Origin: Pseudomonadota bacterium
GTDB taxonomy: Bacteria; Pseudomonadota; Gammaproteobacteria; Burkholderiales; Burkholderiaceae
DNA length: 9,033 nucleotides
Assembly (NCBI GenBank): GCA_023441105.1
Contig: JAEZQX010000078.1
Location: 1 to 9,033 of the forward strand
Direction: 5' to 3'
Under the pieces are notes generated by a model that saw nothing but the letters and a program-made list of their open reading frames with translations, did not search any database and was not told where the DNA came from. Within the stretch, counting starts at the first letter, position 1, and each line of letters begins with the position of its first letter. This document shows, one piece after another, positions 1 to 6,386 of this stretch. The translations under genes were made by a program, and so were the position numbers.

Positions 1-1
1 G

Positions 2-1465
2 CCGGCGCCGGCCGGTGTCGTCAAGGCCGACGTCGACTGCGAGATGCTGGTGCTTGGCGCCGGCCCCGGCGGCTACTCGGCGGCCTTCCGGGCCGCGGAC
101 CTCGGCATGCGCACCGTCATCGTGGAGCGCTATGCCACGCTCGGCGGCGTCTGTCTCAACGTCGGCTGCATCCCGTCCAAGGCCTTGCTGCATGCCGCCG
201 CCGTCATGGACGAGGCGCGTTCCTTCGCCGCGCACGGCATCAGCTTCGGCGAGCCGCAGGTGGACCTCGATAAGCTGCGCGCCTGGAAGGACAAGGTGGT
301 CGGCCGCATGACCGGCGGCCTCACGGCCATGGCCAAGGGCCGCAAGGTCCAGGTCGTGCGCGGCGTCGGCCGCTTCCTCGATGCGAATCACCTCGAGGTC
401 GAGCTGACTCGCGGCGACGGGCAGGAGCGCAGCGGCGAGAAGCAGGTGGTGCGCTTCGAGAAGGCGATCATCGCCGCCGGCAGCCAGGCGGTGCGGCTGC
501 CGTTCCTGCCGGATGATCCCCGGATCGTGGATTCCAGCGGTGCGCTCGAGCTGCGCACCATCCCGAAGACGATGCTGGTGATCGGCGGCGGCATCATCGG
601 CCTGGAGATGGCTACCGTCTACTCCTCGCTCGGGGCGCGGGTCGACGTGGTCGAAATGCTGGATGCGCTGATGCTCGGCGCCGACCGCGACCTGGTGCGC
701 GTCTGGCAGAAGTTCAACGAGAAGCGCTTCGATGCAGTGATGCTCAAGAGCAAGACGGTGAAGGCGCAGGCGACCAGGGCCGGCATCGAAGTCAGCTTCG
801 AAGGCGAGCAGGCGCCGGCGCAACCGAAGGTCTACGACCTGGTGCTCTCGGCGGTGGGCCGTGCTCCCAACGGCGGCAAGATCGCCGCCGAGCGGGCCGG
901 CGTGCGGGTGACCGAGCGCGGCTTCATCGAAGTTGACTCGCAGATGCGCACCAACGTGCCGCACATCTTCGCCATCGGCGACCTGGTGGGCCAGCCGATG
1001 CTGGCGCACAAGGCGGTGCACGAAGGGCACGTGGCAGCGGAAGCCGCCGCCGGCCAGAAGAGCCATTTCGACGCCCGGGTCATCCCGTCGGTCGCCTACA
1101 CCGACCCGGAGGTTGCGTGGGTCGGCCTGACCGAGGACGAGGCCAAGGCGCAGGGGGTGAAGCTCGGGCGCGCCGTGTTCCCGTGGTCGGCGTCCGGCCG
1201 GGCGATCGCCAACGGCCGGGAGGAAGGCTTCACCAAGCTGCTCTTCGACGAGCAGAGCCACCGCATCGTCGGCGGTGCCATCGTCGGCACGCATGCTGGC
1301 GACATGATCGGCGAGCTGGCGCTGGCCATCGAGATGGGCGCCGACGCGGCGGACATCGGCCGCACCATCCATCCGCACCCGACACTTGGCGAGACCATCG
1401 GCATGGCCGCGGAGCTGTTCGAGGGCGTCTGCACCGACCTGCCGCCGCCACGCAAGCGGGGGTGA
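2..1465 (+). CDS. lpdA: Dihydrolipoyl dehydrogenase (E3), 5'-truncated by window edge
   Basis: FAD-dependent E3 that reoxidises dihydrolipoyl groups of 2-oxoacid dehydrogenase complexes using NAD+. Numbering from the ATG at 44, the sequence shows a FAD-binding GAGPGG motif (residues 5-10), the redox disulfide in GGVCLNVGCIPSK (Cys37 and Cys42), a second Rossmann motif GGGIIG for NAD (about 181-186), the FAD-contacting AIGDLVGQPMLAHKA block, and the C-terminal HPHPTLGE motif with the catalytic His-Glu pair. The reading frame stays open upstream of that ATG to base 2 and reads PAPAGVVKADVDCE. This looks like the linker that joins an N-terminal lipoyl domain to E3 in many beta/gammaproteobacteria, so the true start probably lies outside the window and the ATG at 44 is internal (inference). 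Genes for E1 and E2 would be expected upstream. The gene ends in TGA and converges on the CNNM/CBS gene. The family call is secure; which oxoacid complex it serves is inferred. Confidence 0.94.
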   Translation, partial: PAPAGVVKADVDCEMLVLGAGPGGYSAAFRAADLGMRTVIVERYATLGGVCLNVGCIPSKALLHAAAVMDEARSFAAHGISFGEPQVDLDKLRAWKDKVVGRMTGGLTAMAKGRKVQVVRGVGRFLDANHLEVELTRGDGQERSGEKQVVRFEKAIIAAGSQAVRLPFLPDDPRIVDSSGALELRTIPKTMLVIGGGIIGLEMATVYSSLGARVDVVEMLDALMLGADRDLVRVWQKFNEKRFDAVMLKSKTVKAQATRAGIEVSFEGEQAPAQPKVYDLVLSAVGRAPNGGKIAAERAGVRVTERGFIEVDSQMRTNVPHIFAIGDLVGQPMLAHKAVHEGHVAAEAAAGQKSHFDARVIPSVAYTDPEVAWVGLTEDEAKAQGVKLGRAVFPWSASGRAIANGREEGFTKLLFDEQSHRIVGGAIVGTHAGDMIGELALAIEMGADAADIGRTIHPHPTLGETIGMAAELFEGVCTDLPPPRKRG

Positions 1466-1471
1466 GGAGAA

Positions 1472-1497
1472 CGACTGCGGCCCGCGGGCTGCAGTCG
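1472..1497. terminator. Convergent-gap hairpin, likely bidirectional terminator
   Basis: In the 40-bp gap between two facing stop codons there is a 26-base inverted repeat. The outer arms CGACTGC / GCAGTCG pair perfectly over 7 bp. A G-T wobble follows, then four inner GCCC/GGGC pairs, leaving a minimal loop. Neither side has a clear T-tract, so this is not a textbook intrinsic terminator. Its position between lpdA and the minus-strand gene makes a terminator or 3'-end stabiliser the simplest reading. Confidence 0.5.
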
Positions 1498-1505
1498 GCA
1501 GCGGG

Positions 1506-2831
1506 CTATTCGGGCTCGGGCTCCAGCATCTCCGCGGTGGGCGCGGGCGCGGTCGATACCGGCGTCGCCAGCACCTTGTCGATGCGCTTGCCGTCCATGT
1601 CGACCACCTCGAGCTTCCAGCTTTCCCAGACGATGGTGTCGCCGGTCTGCGGCATCCGTCCCAGCACCAGCATCAGCATCCCGCTCAACGCCTGGTAGCG
1701 CGCCTTGTCCTCTTCCGGCACGGAGTGCAGCTGCAGCCGGTCCTTGAGCTCCGGGATCGGAATCAGGCCATCCAGCAGCCAGGAACCGTCATCGCGCTGC
1801 AGCGCCCAGCTGTTCTCGTCGTCGGGCGACGCGAATTCGCCGGTGATCGCCTCGAGCAGGTCCTGCAGCGTGATCAGCCCCTGGACCTCGCCGTATTCGT
1901 CGAGCACCAGCGCGATCTGGGTGTTGGAGCTGCGGATGTTCTCCAGCAGCTCCATCCCGGTCAGCGTCTCCGGCACGTACAGGATTTCCTGCAGGTGCTG
2001 GGTGAAGTCGACCGCCTGGCCGCGCAGCGACTGCGCCAGCAGCTGCTTGGTGTGGACGAAGCCGATCACGTCGTCGAGGCCGCCGCGGCAGACCGGAAAG
2101 CGCGAGTGGTCGGTTTCCGCGACCTTGGCGAGGTTCTCCTCGACCGATTCCTCGATGTCGAGATAGACCACGTCGCTACGCGGCACCATCAGCGACGAGA
2201 TCTGCCGCTCGTCGAGCCGGAAAACGTTGCGCACCATCGCATGCTCGTTCTGCTCGATGACGCCGGCGTCCGAGCCCTCGGCCAGCATGGCATGGATCTC
2301 CTCCTCGGTCACGGTGGACACCGAGGCGGGATCGACCCCCAGCATCTTCAGGACCAGGTCGGTGGAGGTGGACAGCAACTTGACGAACGGACGCGAGGCG
2401 AGGGCGAGCCAGCTCATCGGCCGGGCAACGAAACGGGCGACCGTCTCCGGGTTGATCTGGCCGAGACGCTTGGGCACCAGCTCGCCGATCACGATGGAGA
2501 AATAGGTGATGACGATGACGACCACGGCGGTGGCCAGCATCGAGGCGTACTGCGCCGGCACGCTCAGCTTCATCAGCCATAGCGCGAGCGGTGCCGCGAA
2601 GGCCGCTTCACCGACGATACCGTTCAGGATGCCGATCGACGTGATGCCGATCTGGATGGTCGACATGAAGCGGTTCGGGTTCTCGCCCATCGCAAGGGCG
2701 GCGGCAGCGGAACGATCGCCCTCCGCGACCAGCCGCTGCAGGCGCGCCTTGCGGGCGGTCAGCAGCGCGACTTCGGACATCGCGAATACACCGTTCAGCA
2801 GGATCAGCAGGGGAAGAACCGCATATTCCAT
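1506..2831 (-). CDS. CNNM/CBS/CorC-HlyC domain membrane protein (hemolysin family)
   Basis: A 441-residue inner-membrane protein of the UPF0053/CNNM group. Members are called hemolysin-like or CorC-like; several are implicated in Mg2+/Co2+ or other cation efflux or homeostasis, but the substrate here is not shown by sequence. Residues 1 to about 190 form the DUF21/CNNM domain, with the typical start (LLILLNGVFAMSEVALL), a MSTIQIGITSIGILNGIVGE segment (56-75), a hydrophobic helix (about 95-118) ending in IGELVPKR, and another near 135-150. A CBS pair follows: CBS1 from about 213 (LMVPRSDVVYLD) and CBS2 at about 280-335, containing VLDEYGEVQGLITLQDLLEAI. The CorC_HlyC domain covers about 343-423 (DGSWLLDGLIPIPEL... 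and VVDMDGKRIDKVL). A short acidic, Pro-rich tail ends the protein. Length and domain order are normal. The start at 2831 fits the family N-terminus. It is transcribed alone, convergent to lpdA and divergent from the TRAP operon. Confidence 0.93.
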   Translation of the reverse strand: MEYAVLPLLILLNGVFAMSEVALLTARKARLQRLVAEGDRSAAAALAMGENPNRFMSTIQIGITSIGILNGIVGEAAFAAPLALWLMKLSVPAQYASMLATAVVVIVITYFSIVIGELVPKRLGQINPETVARFVARPMSWLALASRPFVKLLSTSTDLVLKMLGVDPASVSTVTEEEIHAMLAEGSDAGVIEQNEHAMVRNVFRLDERQISSLMVPRSDVVYLDIEESVEENLAKVAETDHSRFPVCRGGLDDVIGFVHTKQLLAQSLRGQAVDFTQHLQEILYVPETLTGMELLENIRSSNTQIALVLDEYGEVQGLITLQDLLEAITGEFASPDDENSWALQRDDGSWLLDGLIPIPELKDRLQLHSVPEEDKARYQALSGMLMLVLGRMPQTGDTIVWESWKLEVVDMDGKRIDKVLATPVSTAPAPTAEMLEPEPE

Positions 2832-2839
2832 GTCAGATG

Positions 2840-2854
2840 GCCCCGATCAGGGGC
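2840..2854 (-). promoter_or_regulatory. Small hairpin over the putative ribosome site of the CNNM/CBS gene
   Basis: On the minus strand the leader just before the ATG at 2831 contains GCCCC-TGATC-GGGGC, a 5-bp GC-only stem with a 5-base loop. The 3' arm (GGGG) is the only Shine-Dalgarno-like run before the start, ending 9 bases upstream of the ATG. It would therefore be paired when the hairpin forms. That could dampen translation, but the stem is short and may be chance in GC-rich DNA. Confidence 0.3.
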
Positions 2855-2892
2855 AAGGGAATGGCACGAGCAGCCGTGATGGACGCTCGTTG

Positions 2893-2906
2893 CGGGAGGC
2901 CTCCCG
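2893..2906. repeat. 14-bp perfect palindrome
   Basis: CGGGAGGCCTCCCG is a perfect, gapless palindrome about 60 bp upstream of the CNNM/CBS start. It could be a dimeric regulator's operator or simply chance; I do not recognise it as a known operator. Having no loop, it is a poor terminator hairpin. Confidence 0.4.
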
Positions 2907-3139
2907 GAGTCGAAGTCGGATTGTCGAAAGGGCTGGCGCCGCAGGTGCCGCGGGCGCGCGCGGGGCGGCTGCGGACGGTGCTGGCGGACCGGTACGGGCT
3001 GGGCCGGTACTGGAGGGGCGGTGAATCTGGCTTAGCGTACGGCCGGTGCGGTCGAGGCGCAGGGTCTATCATTAGGACGGGTCGCTACGCATGGCGAAGC
3101 TTGCATACGACGACCCGAGCATGGCTGAGGATGGGCGCG

Positions 3140-3145
3140 ATTATA
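3140..3145 (-). promoter_or_regulatory. Possible -10 box for the CNNM/CBS gene
   Basis: A perfect TATAAT reads on the minus strand. With a 17-bp spacer the hexamer at 3163-3168 reads CTGCCG, matching TTGACA at only three positions. A transcript from here would have a 5' leader of about 300 bases before the start at 2831. The hexamer stands out in GC-rich DNA, but the weak -35 keeps this tentative. Confidence 0.25.
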
Positions 3146-3374
3146 CCGTTGACCGCTGGTTCCGGCAGCGACGGCCTTTGCCGGTACCGATTTCCGGTCC
3201 GGATTTCGCTCCGGGGGCGGGCTTTCCCGACGTCGCTGCACTGCGACACCCGGCTATCATTTCCTGCTCGCAACCCTTCGCCGGTCGCGTTCGCATCGCG
3301 GCACCGCCTTCCGCTGCCGCGTACCGGCGAATTGGCTGCCTGAAAACCTTGGAACCTCCTGGAGCAGAGACGGC

Positions 3375-4331
3375 ATGAAAAAAGCATTATTCGGAATCGT
3401 TGCCTCGGCGCTGGTGGCCGTGGCATCGGTGGCCTCGGCGCAGACGACCCGGCTTTCGATCGGCACCGGCGGCACCGGCGGCGTGTACTACCCCCTGGGC
3501 GGCGGCATGGCCTCGATCCTCTCGAAGCACGTCCCCGGCTGGCAGGCGACCGCCGAGGTGACCGGCGCATCGGTGGCCAACCTGCAGTTGATCGGGCAGG
3601 GCAAGCAGGACTTCGGCTTCACCATGGCGGACGCCGCCTGGGACGCGGTCAGCGGCCTGGCCAAGTTCAAGGACCGCAAGGTCGAGGCGCGCACCCTGAT
3701 GGTGCTCTATCCGAACAAGGTCCACGTCGTGACCGTCGCCGGCAACGGCGTCGAAAAGCTCAGCGACTTCAAGGGCAAGCGCATCTCCACCGGCGAGCCC
3801 AACAGCGGCACCGAGCTGCTGGCGTTGCGCCTGCTGGAGGCGGCCGGCATCGACAAGGACGTGACCCGCGAGCGGCTGTCGGTCGCCGAAGGCGTCAACG
3901 CCATGAAGGATCGCAAGATCGACGGCCTGATCTGGGTCGGCGGCCTGCCCACTGCCGCCATCACCGACCTGGCCACCACGCCCGGCATCTCGGTCAAGCT
4001 GATCGACCATGCCGAGTACGGCGAGGCGCTGAACAAGAAGTGGGGGCCGCTCTACGTGAAAGGCACGATCCCGGCGTCCACCTACAAGGGCCAGGAGAAG
4101 GACAACGCCAACCTCGACGTCTGGAACCTGCTGGTCGCCGACAAGAAGATGTCCGACGACATGGCTTACACCATCGTCAAGACCCTGTTCGAGAAGAAGG
4201 ACGAGCTGGTCGCGGTGCATCGCGAGGCGCAGAACATCGAGCTGGCGAAGCAGGCGGAGGCCTCGCCGATCCCGCTGCATCCGGGCGCGCGCAAGTACTA
4301 CCAAGAGCGCGGCGTCAAGTTCAAGGACTGA
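3375..4331 (+). CDS. TAXI-type TRAP transporter solute-binding protein
   Basis: The secreted receptor of a tripartite ATP-independent periplasmic (TRAP) transporter of the TAXI class. It captures the solute in the periplasm and hands it to the permease encoded next. The 318-residue protein begins with a clear Sec signal peptide: MKK, a hydrophobic stretch to about residue 18, and a likely cleavage after VASA near 22/23. The mature part starts with the TAXI hallmark TRLSIGTGGTGGVYYPLGGG (25-44). Family-like segments follow: GASVANLQLIGQGKQDFGFTMADAA (64-88), LSDFKGKRISTGEPNSGTE (129-147), DGLIWVGGLPTAAITDL (183-199) and a C-terminal IPLHPGARKYYQERG (299-313). Length is typical. The start is supported by the signal peptide and a GGAG ten bases upstream. 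The permease follows after 15 bases, so they form an operon. TAXI receptors have few characterised ligands, mostly glutamate/2-oxoglutarate-like or other organic anions, so the substrate is unknown. Confidence 0.95.
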   Translation: MKKALFGIVASALVAVASVASAQTTRLSIGTGGTGGVYYPLGGGMASILSKHVPGWQATAEVTGASVANLQLIGQGKQDFGFTMADAAWDAVSGLAKFKDRKVEARTLMVLYPNKVHVVTVAGNGVEKLSDFKGKRISTGEPNSGTELLALRLLEAAGIDKDVTRERLSVAEGVNAMKDRKIDGLIWVGGLPTAAITDLATTPGISVKLIDHAEYGEALNKKWGPLYVKGTIPASTYKGQEKDNANLDVWNLLVADKKMSDDMAYTIVKTLFEKKDELVAVHREAQNIELAKQAEASPIPLHPGARKYYQERGVKFKD

Positions 4332-4335
4332 TGGC

Positions 4336-4349
4336 GGGGCAAGTCGTTG
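4336..4349 (+). promoter_or_regulatory. Ribosome site and TTG start of the TRAP permease
   Basis: The receptor's TGA (4329-4331) is in the same frame as the permease, so the permease must start after it. The only in-frame conventional start codon before the first membrane segment is TTG at 4347. A GGGG run (4336-4339) lies 7 bases before it, a fitting Shine-Dalgarno position. The ATG at 4331 is in another frame and meets a stop after 14 codons. Confidence 0.7.
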
Positions 4350-6314
4350 AACGTCCCGGAAGAAGTTGCCGATGACCGGCTGAAGGCGGCCGAGCGGTTC
4401 ATCGAGGAGGAGGAGGGCGCCACCAGCCGGTTCGGTGGCAACCTCGACCTGCTGATCTCCACCTTGCTGGTGGTGATGTCGCTGTTCCACCTCTATGCGG
4501 CGGCCTGGATCGTCCCGACCCAGGTCCTGCGGCCGGTCCACGTCGGCTTCATGCTGCTGCTGGTGTTCCTCATCTTTCCGGCGACGCCGCGGCTGCGCAA
4601 CCGGCTGATGTGGTACGACGTGGTGCTGGCACTGGCCGGCGTCGCCACCATCGCCTACCTGCTGGCCGGCGGCGACGACTTCTGGGATCGCAGCACCTGG
4701 CCCACCGACACCGACGTCTGGATGGGCGTGCTGTTCATCGTGCTGGTGCTCGAGGCCGCGCGCCGCTCCACCGGCTGGATCATGCCGGTGGTGGTGCTGA
4801 TGTTCGCCAGCTACGCCTTCCTCGGGCCCTACCTGCCGGGCCAGTGGACCCATCGCGGCTATGACGTGGCCAGCCTGGTGGGCGTCATGTACATGTCGCT
4901 CGAGGGCATCTTCGGCACGGCGATCGACGTCTCCGCGACGCTGATCATCATGTTCACCATCTTCGGCGCCTTCCTGCAGCACTCCGGCGCCGGCAAGTTC
5001 TTCCTCGACTTCAGCTTCGCGCTGCTGGGCGGCCGCCGCTCCGGCGCCGGCCGCACCGTGGTGCTGTCGTCGTTCCTGCTCGGCGGGCCGTCGGGCTCCG
5101 GGGTGGCCACCACCGTCACCATCGGATCGGTCGCCTGGCCGATGCTGCGCAAGGCCAACTACGACGCCAATTCGGCCGGCGGACTGCTGGCAGCGGGCGG
5201 GCTCGGCGCCATCATCTCGCCGCCGGTGCTCGGCGCTGCCGCGTTCCTGATCGCCGAGTTCCTCAAGATCTCCTATCTCGACGTGCTGATGATGGCGGTC
5301 ATCCCGACCTGCCTGTACTACCTGTCGCTGTTCCTGATGGTCGAGATCGATGCCCGCAAGTTCGGCGCCGGGCAGCCGGCGGCGGTGCGCAGCGGACCGT
5401 CGGCGGGGCAGCTGGCACTCAGGTTCTGGTTCCACTTCCTGTCGCTGGTGGCCATCGTCGGCTTCATGGTCTACGGCTTCTCGCCGTTGATGTCGGTGTT
5501 CTGGGCCACGGTGGTGGCGTTCGCGGTGAGCTTCTTCACCCGCGAGACGGCCATGTGGCCGCCCAAGCTGATCGCCGCGCTCAAGGACGGTTCCAAGCAG
5601 GCGCTCAACGTCGCCGCCACCTGCGCGGCGGCCGGGATCATCGTGGGTGTGGTCGGCAAGACCGGGCTGGGCCTGAAGTTCAGCTCCATCGTCATCGACT
5701 ATGCCGGCGGCAGCCTGATGCTGACCGCCATCTACACCGCGCTGATCGTCTGGATCATCGGCCTGGCGGTCCCGGTCACCGCCAGCTACATCATCTGCGC
5801 CGTGATCGCCGCGCCGGCCCTCACCAAGCTGGGCGTGCCGGATTTCGCCGCCCACATGTTCATCTTCTACTACGCCGTGTTGTCGGAGGTCTCGCCGCCG
5901 ACGGCGCTCTCGCCGTTCGCGGCGGCGGCCATCACCGGCGGCAACCCCTATCGAACGACGCTGAGCTCCTGGAAGTACACGCTGCCGGCGTTCCTGCTGC
6001 CGTTCGTGTTCGTGCTCGATCCCGCCGGCGCGGGCCTGCTGCTCAAGCCGCCGGCCGATGTCGGCTGGCTGCAGGTCGCGTGGATCGTGCTTACCGCCTC
6101 CGCCGGCATCGCCGCGCTGGCCGGCGGCGCGCAGAACTGGGCCATCGTCCGCTGCCGCTGGTGGGAGCGCCTGGCGCTGATCGTCGCCGGGCTGCTGCTG
6201 GTGTATCCGCACGGCTATGCCGACCTGATCGGGCTGTCGCTGATCGGTCTGGTGCTGGCGCTGCAATGGCTGAGGCGCCTGAAGCCGGCCAGTCCGTCGG
6301 CCAGCGTCGGCTAG
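4347..6314 (+). CDS. TRAP transporter permease, fused 4TM/12TM (DctQM-type)
   Basis: Inner-membrane component of the TAXI-TRAP importer, driving solute uptake with an ion gradient (Na+ or H+; the sequence does not tell which). In TAXI systems the small DctQ-like and large DctM-like subunits are usually one protein, as here (655 residues). After an acidic cytoplasmic N-terminus (about 1-30), hydrophobic helices lie near 33-55, 64-78, 90-107 and 124-138. The fusion-family signature LEAARRSTGWIMPVVVLMFASY is at 134-155 and leads to GPYLPG. The DctM-like core includes LLGGRRSGAGRTVVLSSFLLGG (227-248), a conserved GPSGSGVATTVTIGSVAWP block (247-265) and AGGLLAAGGLGAIISPPVLGAAAFLIAEFL (277-306), the regions expected to form substrate and ion sites. 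Later segments include PVTASYIICAVIAAPAL and SEVSPPTALSPFAAAAITGG. Its stop TAG lies in the first unit of the downstream 10-bp repeat. The family call is secure; the substrate is unknown. Confidence 0.95.
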   Translation: MNVPEEVADDRLKAAERFIEEEEGATSRFGGNLDLLISTLLVVMSLFHLYAAAWIVPTQVLRPVHVGFMLLLVFLIFPATPRLRNRLMWYDVVLALAGVATIAYLLAGGDDFWDRSTWPTDTDVWMGVLFIVLVLEAARRSTGWIMPVVVLMFASYAFLGPYLPGQWTHRGYDVASLVGVMYMSLEGIFGTAIDVSATLIIMFTIFGAFLQHSGAGKFFLDFSFALLGGRRSGAGRTVVLSSFLLGGPSGSGVATTVTIGSVAWPMLRKANYDANSAGGLLAAGGLGAIISPPVLGAAAFLIAEFLKISYLDVLMMAVIPTCLYYLSLFLMVEIDARKFGAGQPAAVRSGPSAGQLALRFWFHFLSLVAIVGFMVYGFSPLMSVFWATVVAFAVSFFTRETAMWPPKLIAALKDGSKQALNVAATCAAAGIIVGVVGKTGLGLKFSSIVIDYAGGSLMLTAIYTALIVWIIGLAVPVTASYIICAVIAAPALTKLGVPDFAAHMFIFYYAVLSEVSPPTALSPFAAAAITGGNPYRTTLSSWKYTLPAFLLPFVFVLDPAGAGLLLKPPADVGWLQVAWIVLTASAGIAALAGGAQNWAIVRCRWWERLALIVAGLLLVYPHGYADLIGLSLIGLVLALQWLRRLKPASPSASVG

Positions 6315-6380
6315 CGGCGGTTGGCGACGGTTAGCTGCGCTAGCGGCGGCTAGCGGCGGCTAGCGGCGGCGAGCGGCGCC
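6312..6380 (+). repeat. 10-bp tandem repeat (TAGCGGCGGC) between convergent genes
   Basis: Three exact consecutive copies of TAGCGGCGGC lie at 6341-6370. They are flanked by diverged units: TAGCGGCGGT (6312-6321), TGGCGACGGT (6322-6331), TAGCTGCGC (6332-6340, one base short) and GAGCGGCGCC (6371-6380). That makes about seven units. The first unit contains the permease stop codon and the array ends 6 bp before the argH stop. Because 10 is not a multiple of 3, successive TAGs (6341, 6351, 6361) stop all three plus-strand frames. No T-tract or long stem suggests an ordinary terminator; replication slippage is the likely origin. Confidence 0.8.
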
Positions 6381-6386
6381 CCTGGG

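Larger units (their letters stand above)
2832..3374. other. 543-bp divergent intergenic region, no convincing gene
   Basis: This region separates the divergent CNNM/CBS gene and the TRAP operon. Open frames exist on both strands (for example 2837-3343 + and 2833-3072 -). Their translations are Arg/Ser/Pro-rich, resemble no family I know, lack good ribosome sites, and do not show the codon bias of the neighbours. It holds a 14-bp palindrome (2893-2906), a perfect TATAAT on the minus strand (3140-3145), and the 8-mer CTATCATT twice (3066-3073 and 3254-3261), each containing a -10-like TATCAT on the plus strand without a good -35. It is less G/C-extreme after about 3060, as expected for regulatory DNA. 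The TAXI gene has a GGAG at 3361-3364, ten bases before its ATG. A divergent control region is the likely role; a small RNA cannot be excluded. Confidence 0.6.

Noticed and set aside
1386..2582. A 398-codon plus-strand open frame over the end of lpdA and the CNNM/CBS gene
   Set aside because: It is antisense to a clear CNNM/CBS/CorC protein and has a His/Gln/Asp/Arg-rich shadow composition with no family likeness.
2833..3072. A 79-codon minus-strand open frame just upstream of the CNNM/CBS gene, which could be a small partner gene
   Set aside because: It ends just before the neighbour's start, but its translation is Pro/Arg/Ser-rich with no hydrophobic or domain pattern and no good ribosome site. 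The evidence is not sufficient.
3149..3177. TTGACC at 3149-3154 as a -35 for the TRAP operon
   Set aside because: The bases 16-18 bp downstream are GC-rich (CGGCCT region) and give no -10.
2837..3343. A 168-codon plus-strand open frame in the divergent gap
   Set aside because: There is no ribosome site, the composition is Arg/Ser/Pro-rich, codon bias is poor, and it covers promoter-like DNA. I recognise no domain.
3387..6266. A 959-codon open frame on the minus strand across both TRAP genes
   Set aside because: The translation is a low-complexity Gln/Arg/His/Asp/Gly-rich string with no known domain. It is the mirror of two real genes that share a frame in GC-rich DNA, where antisense stops are rare. 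The opposite-strand proteins are unmistakable family members.
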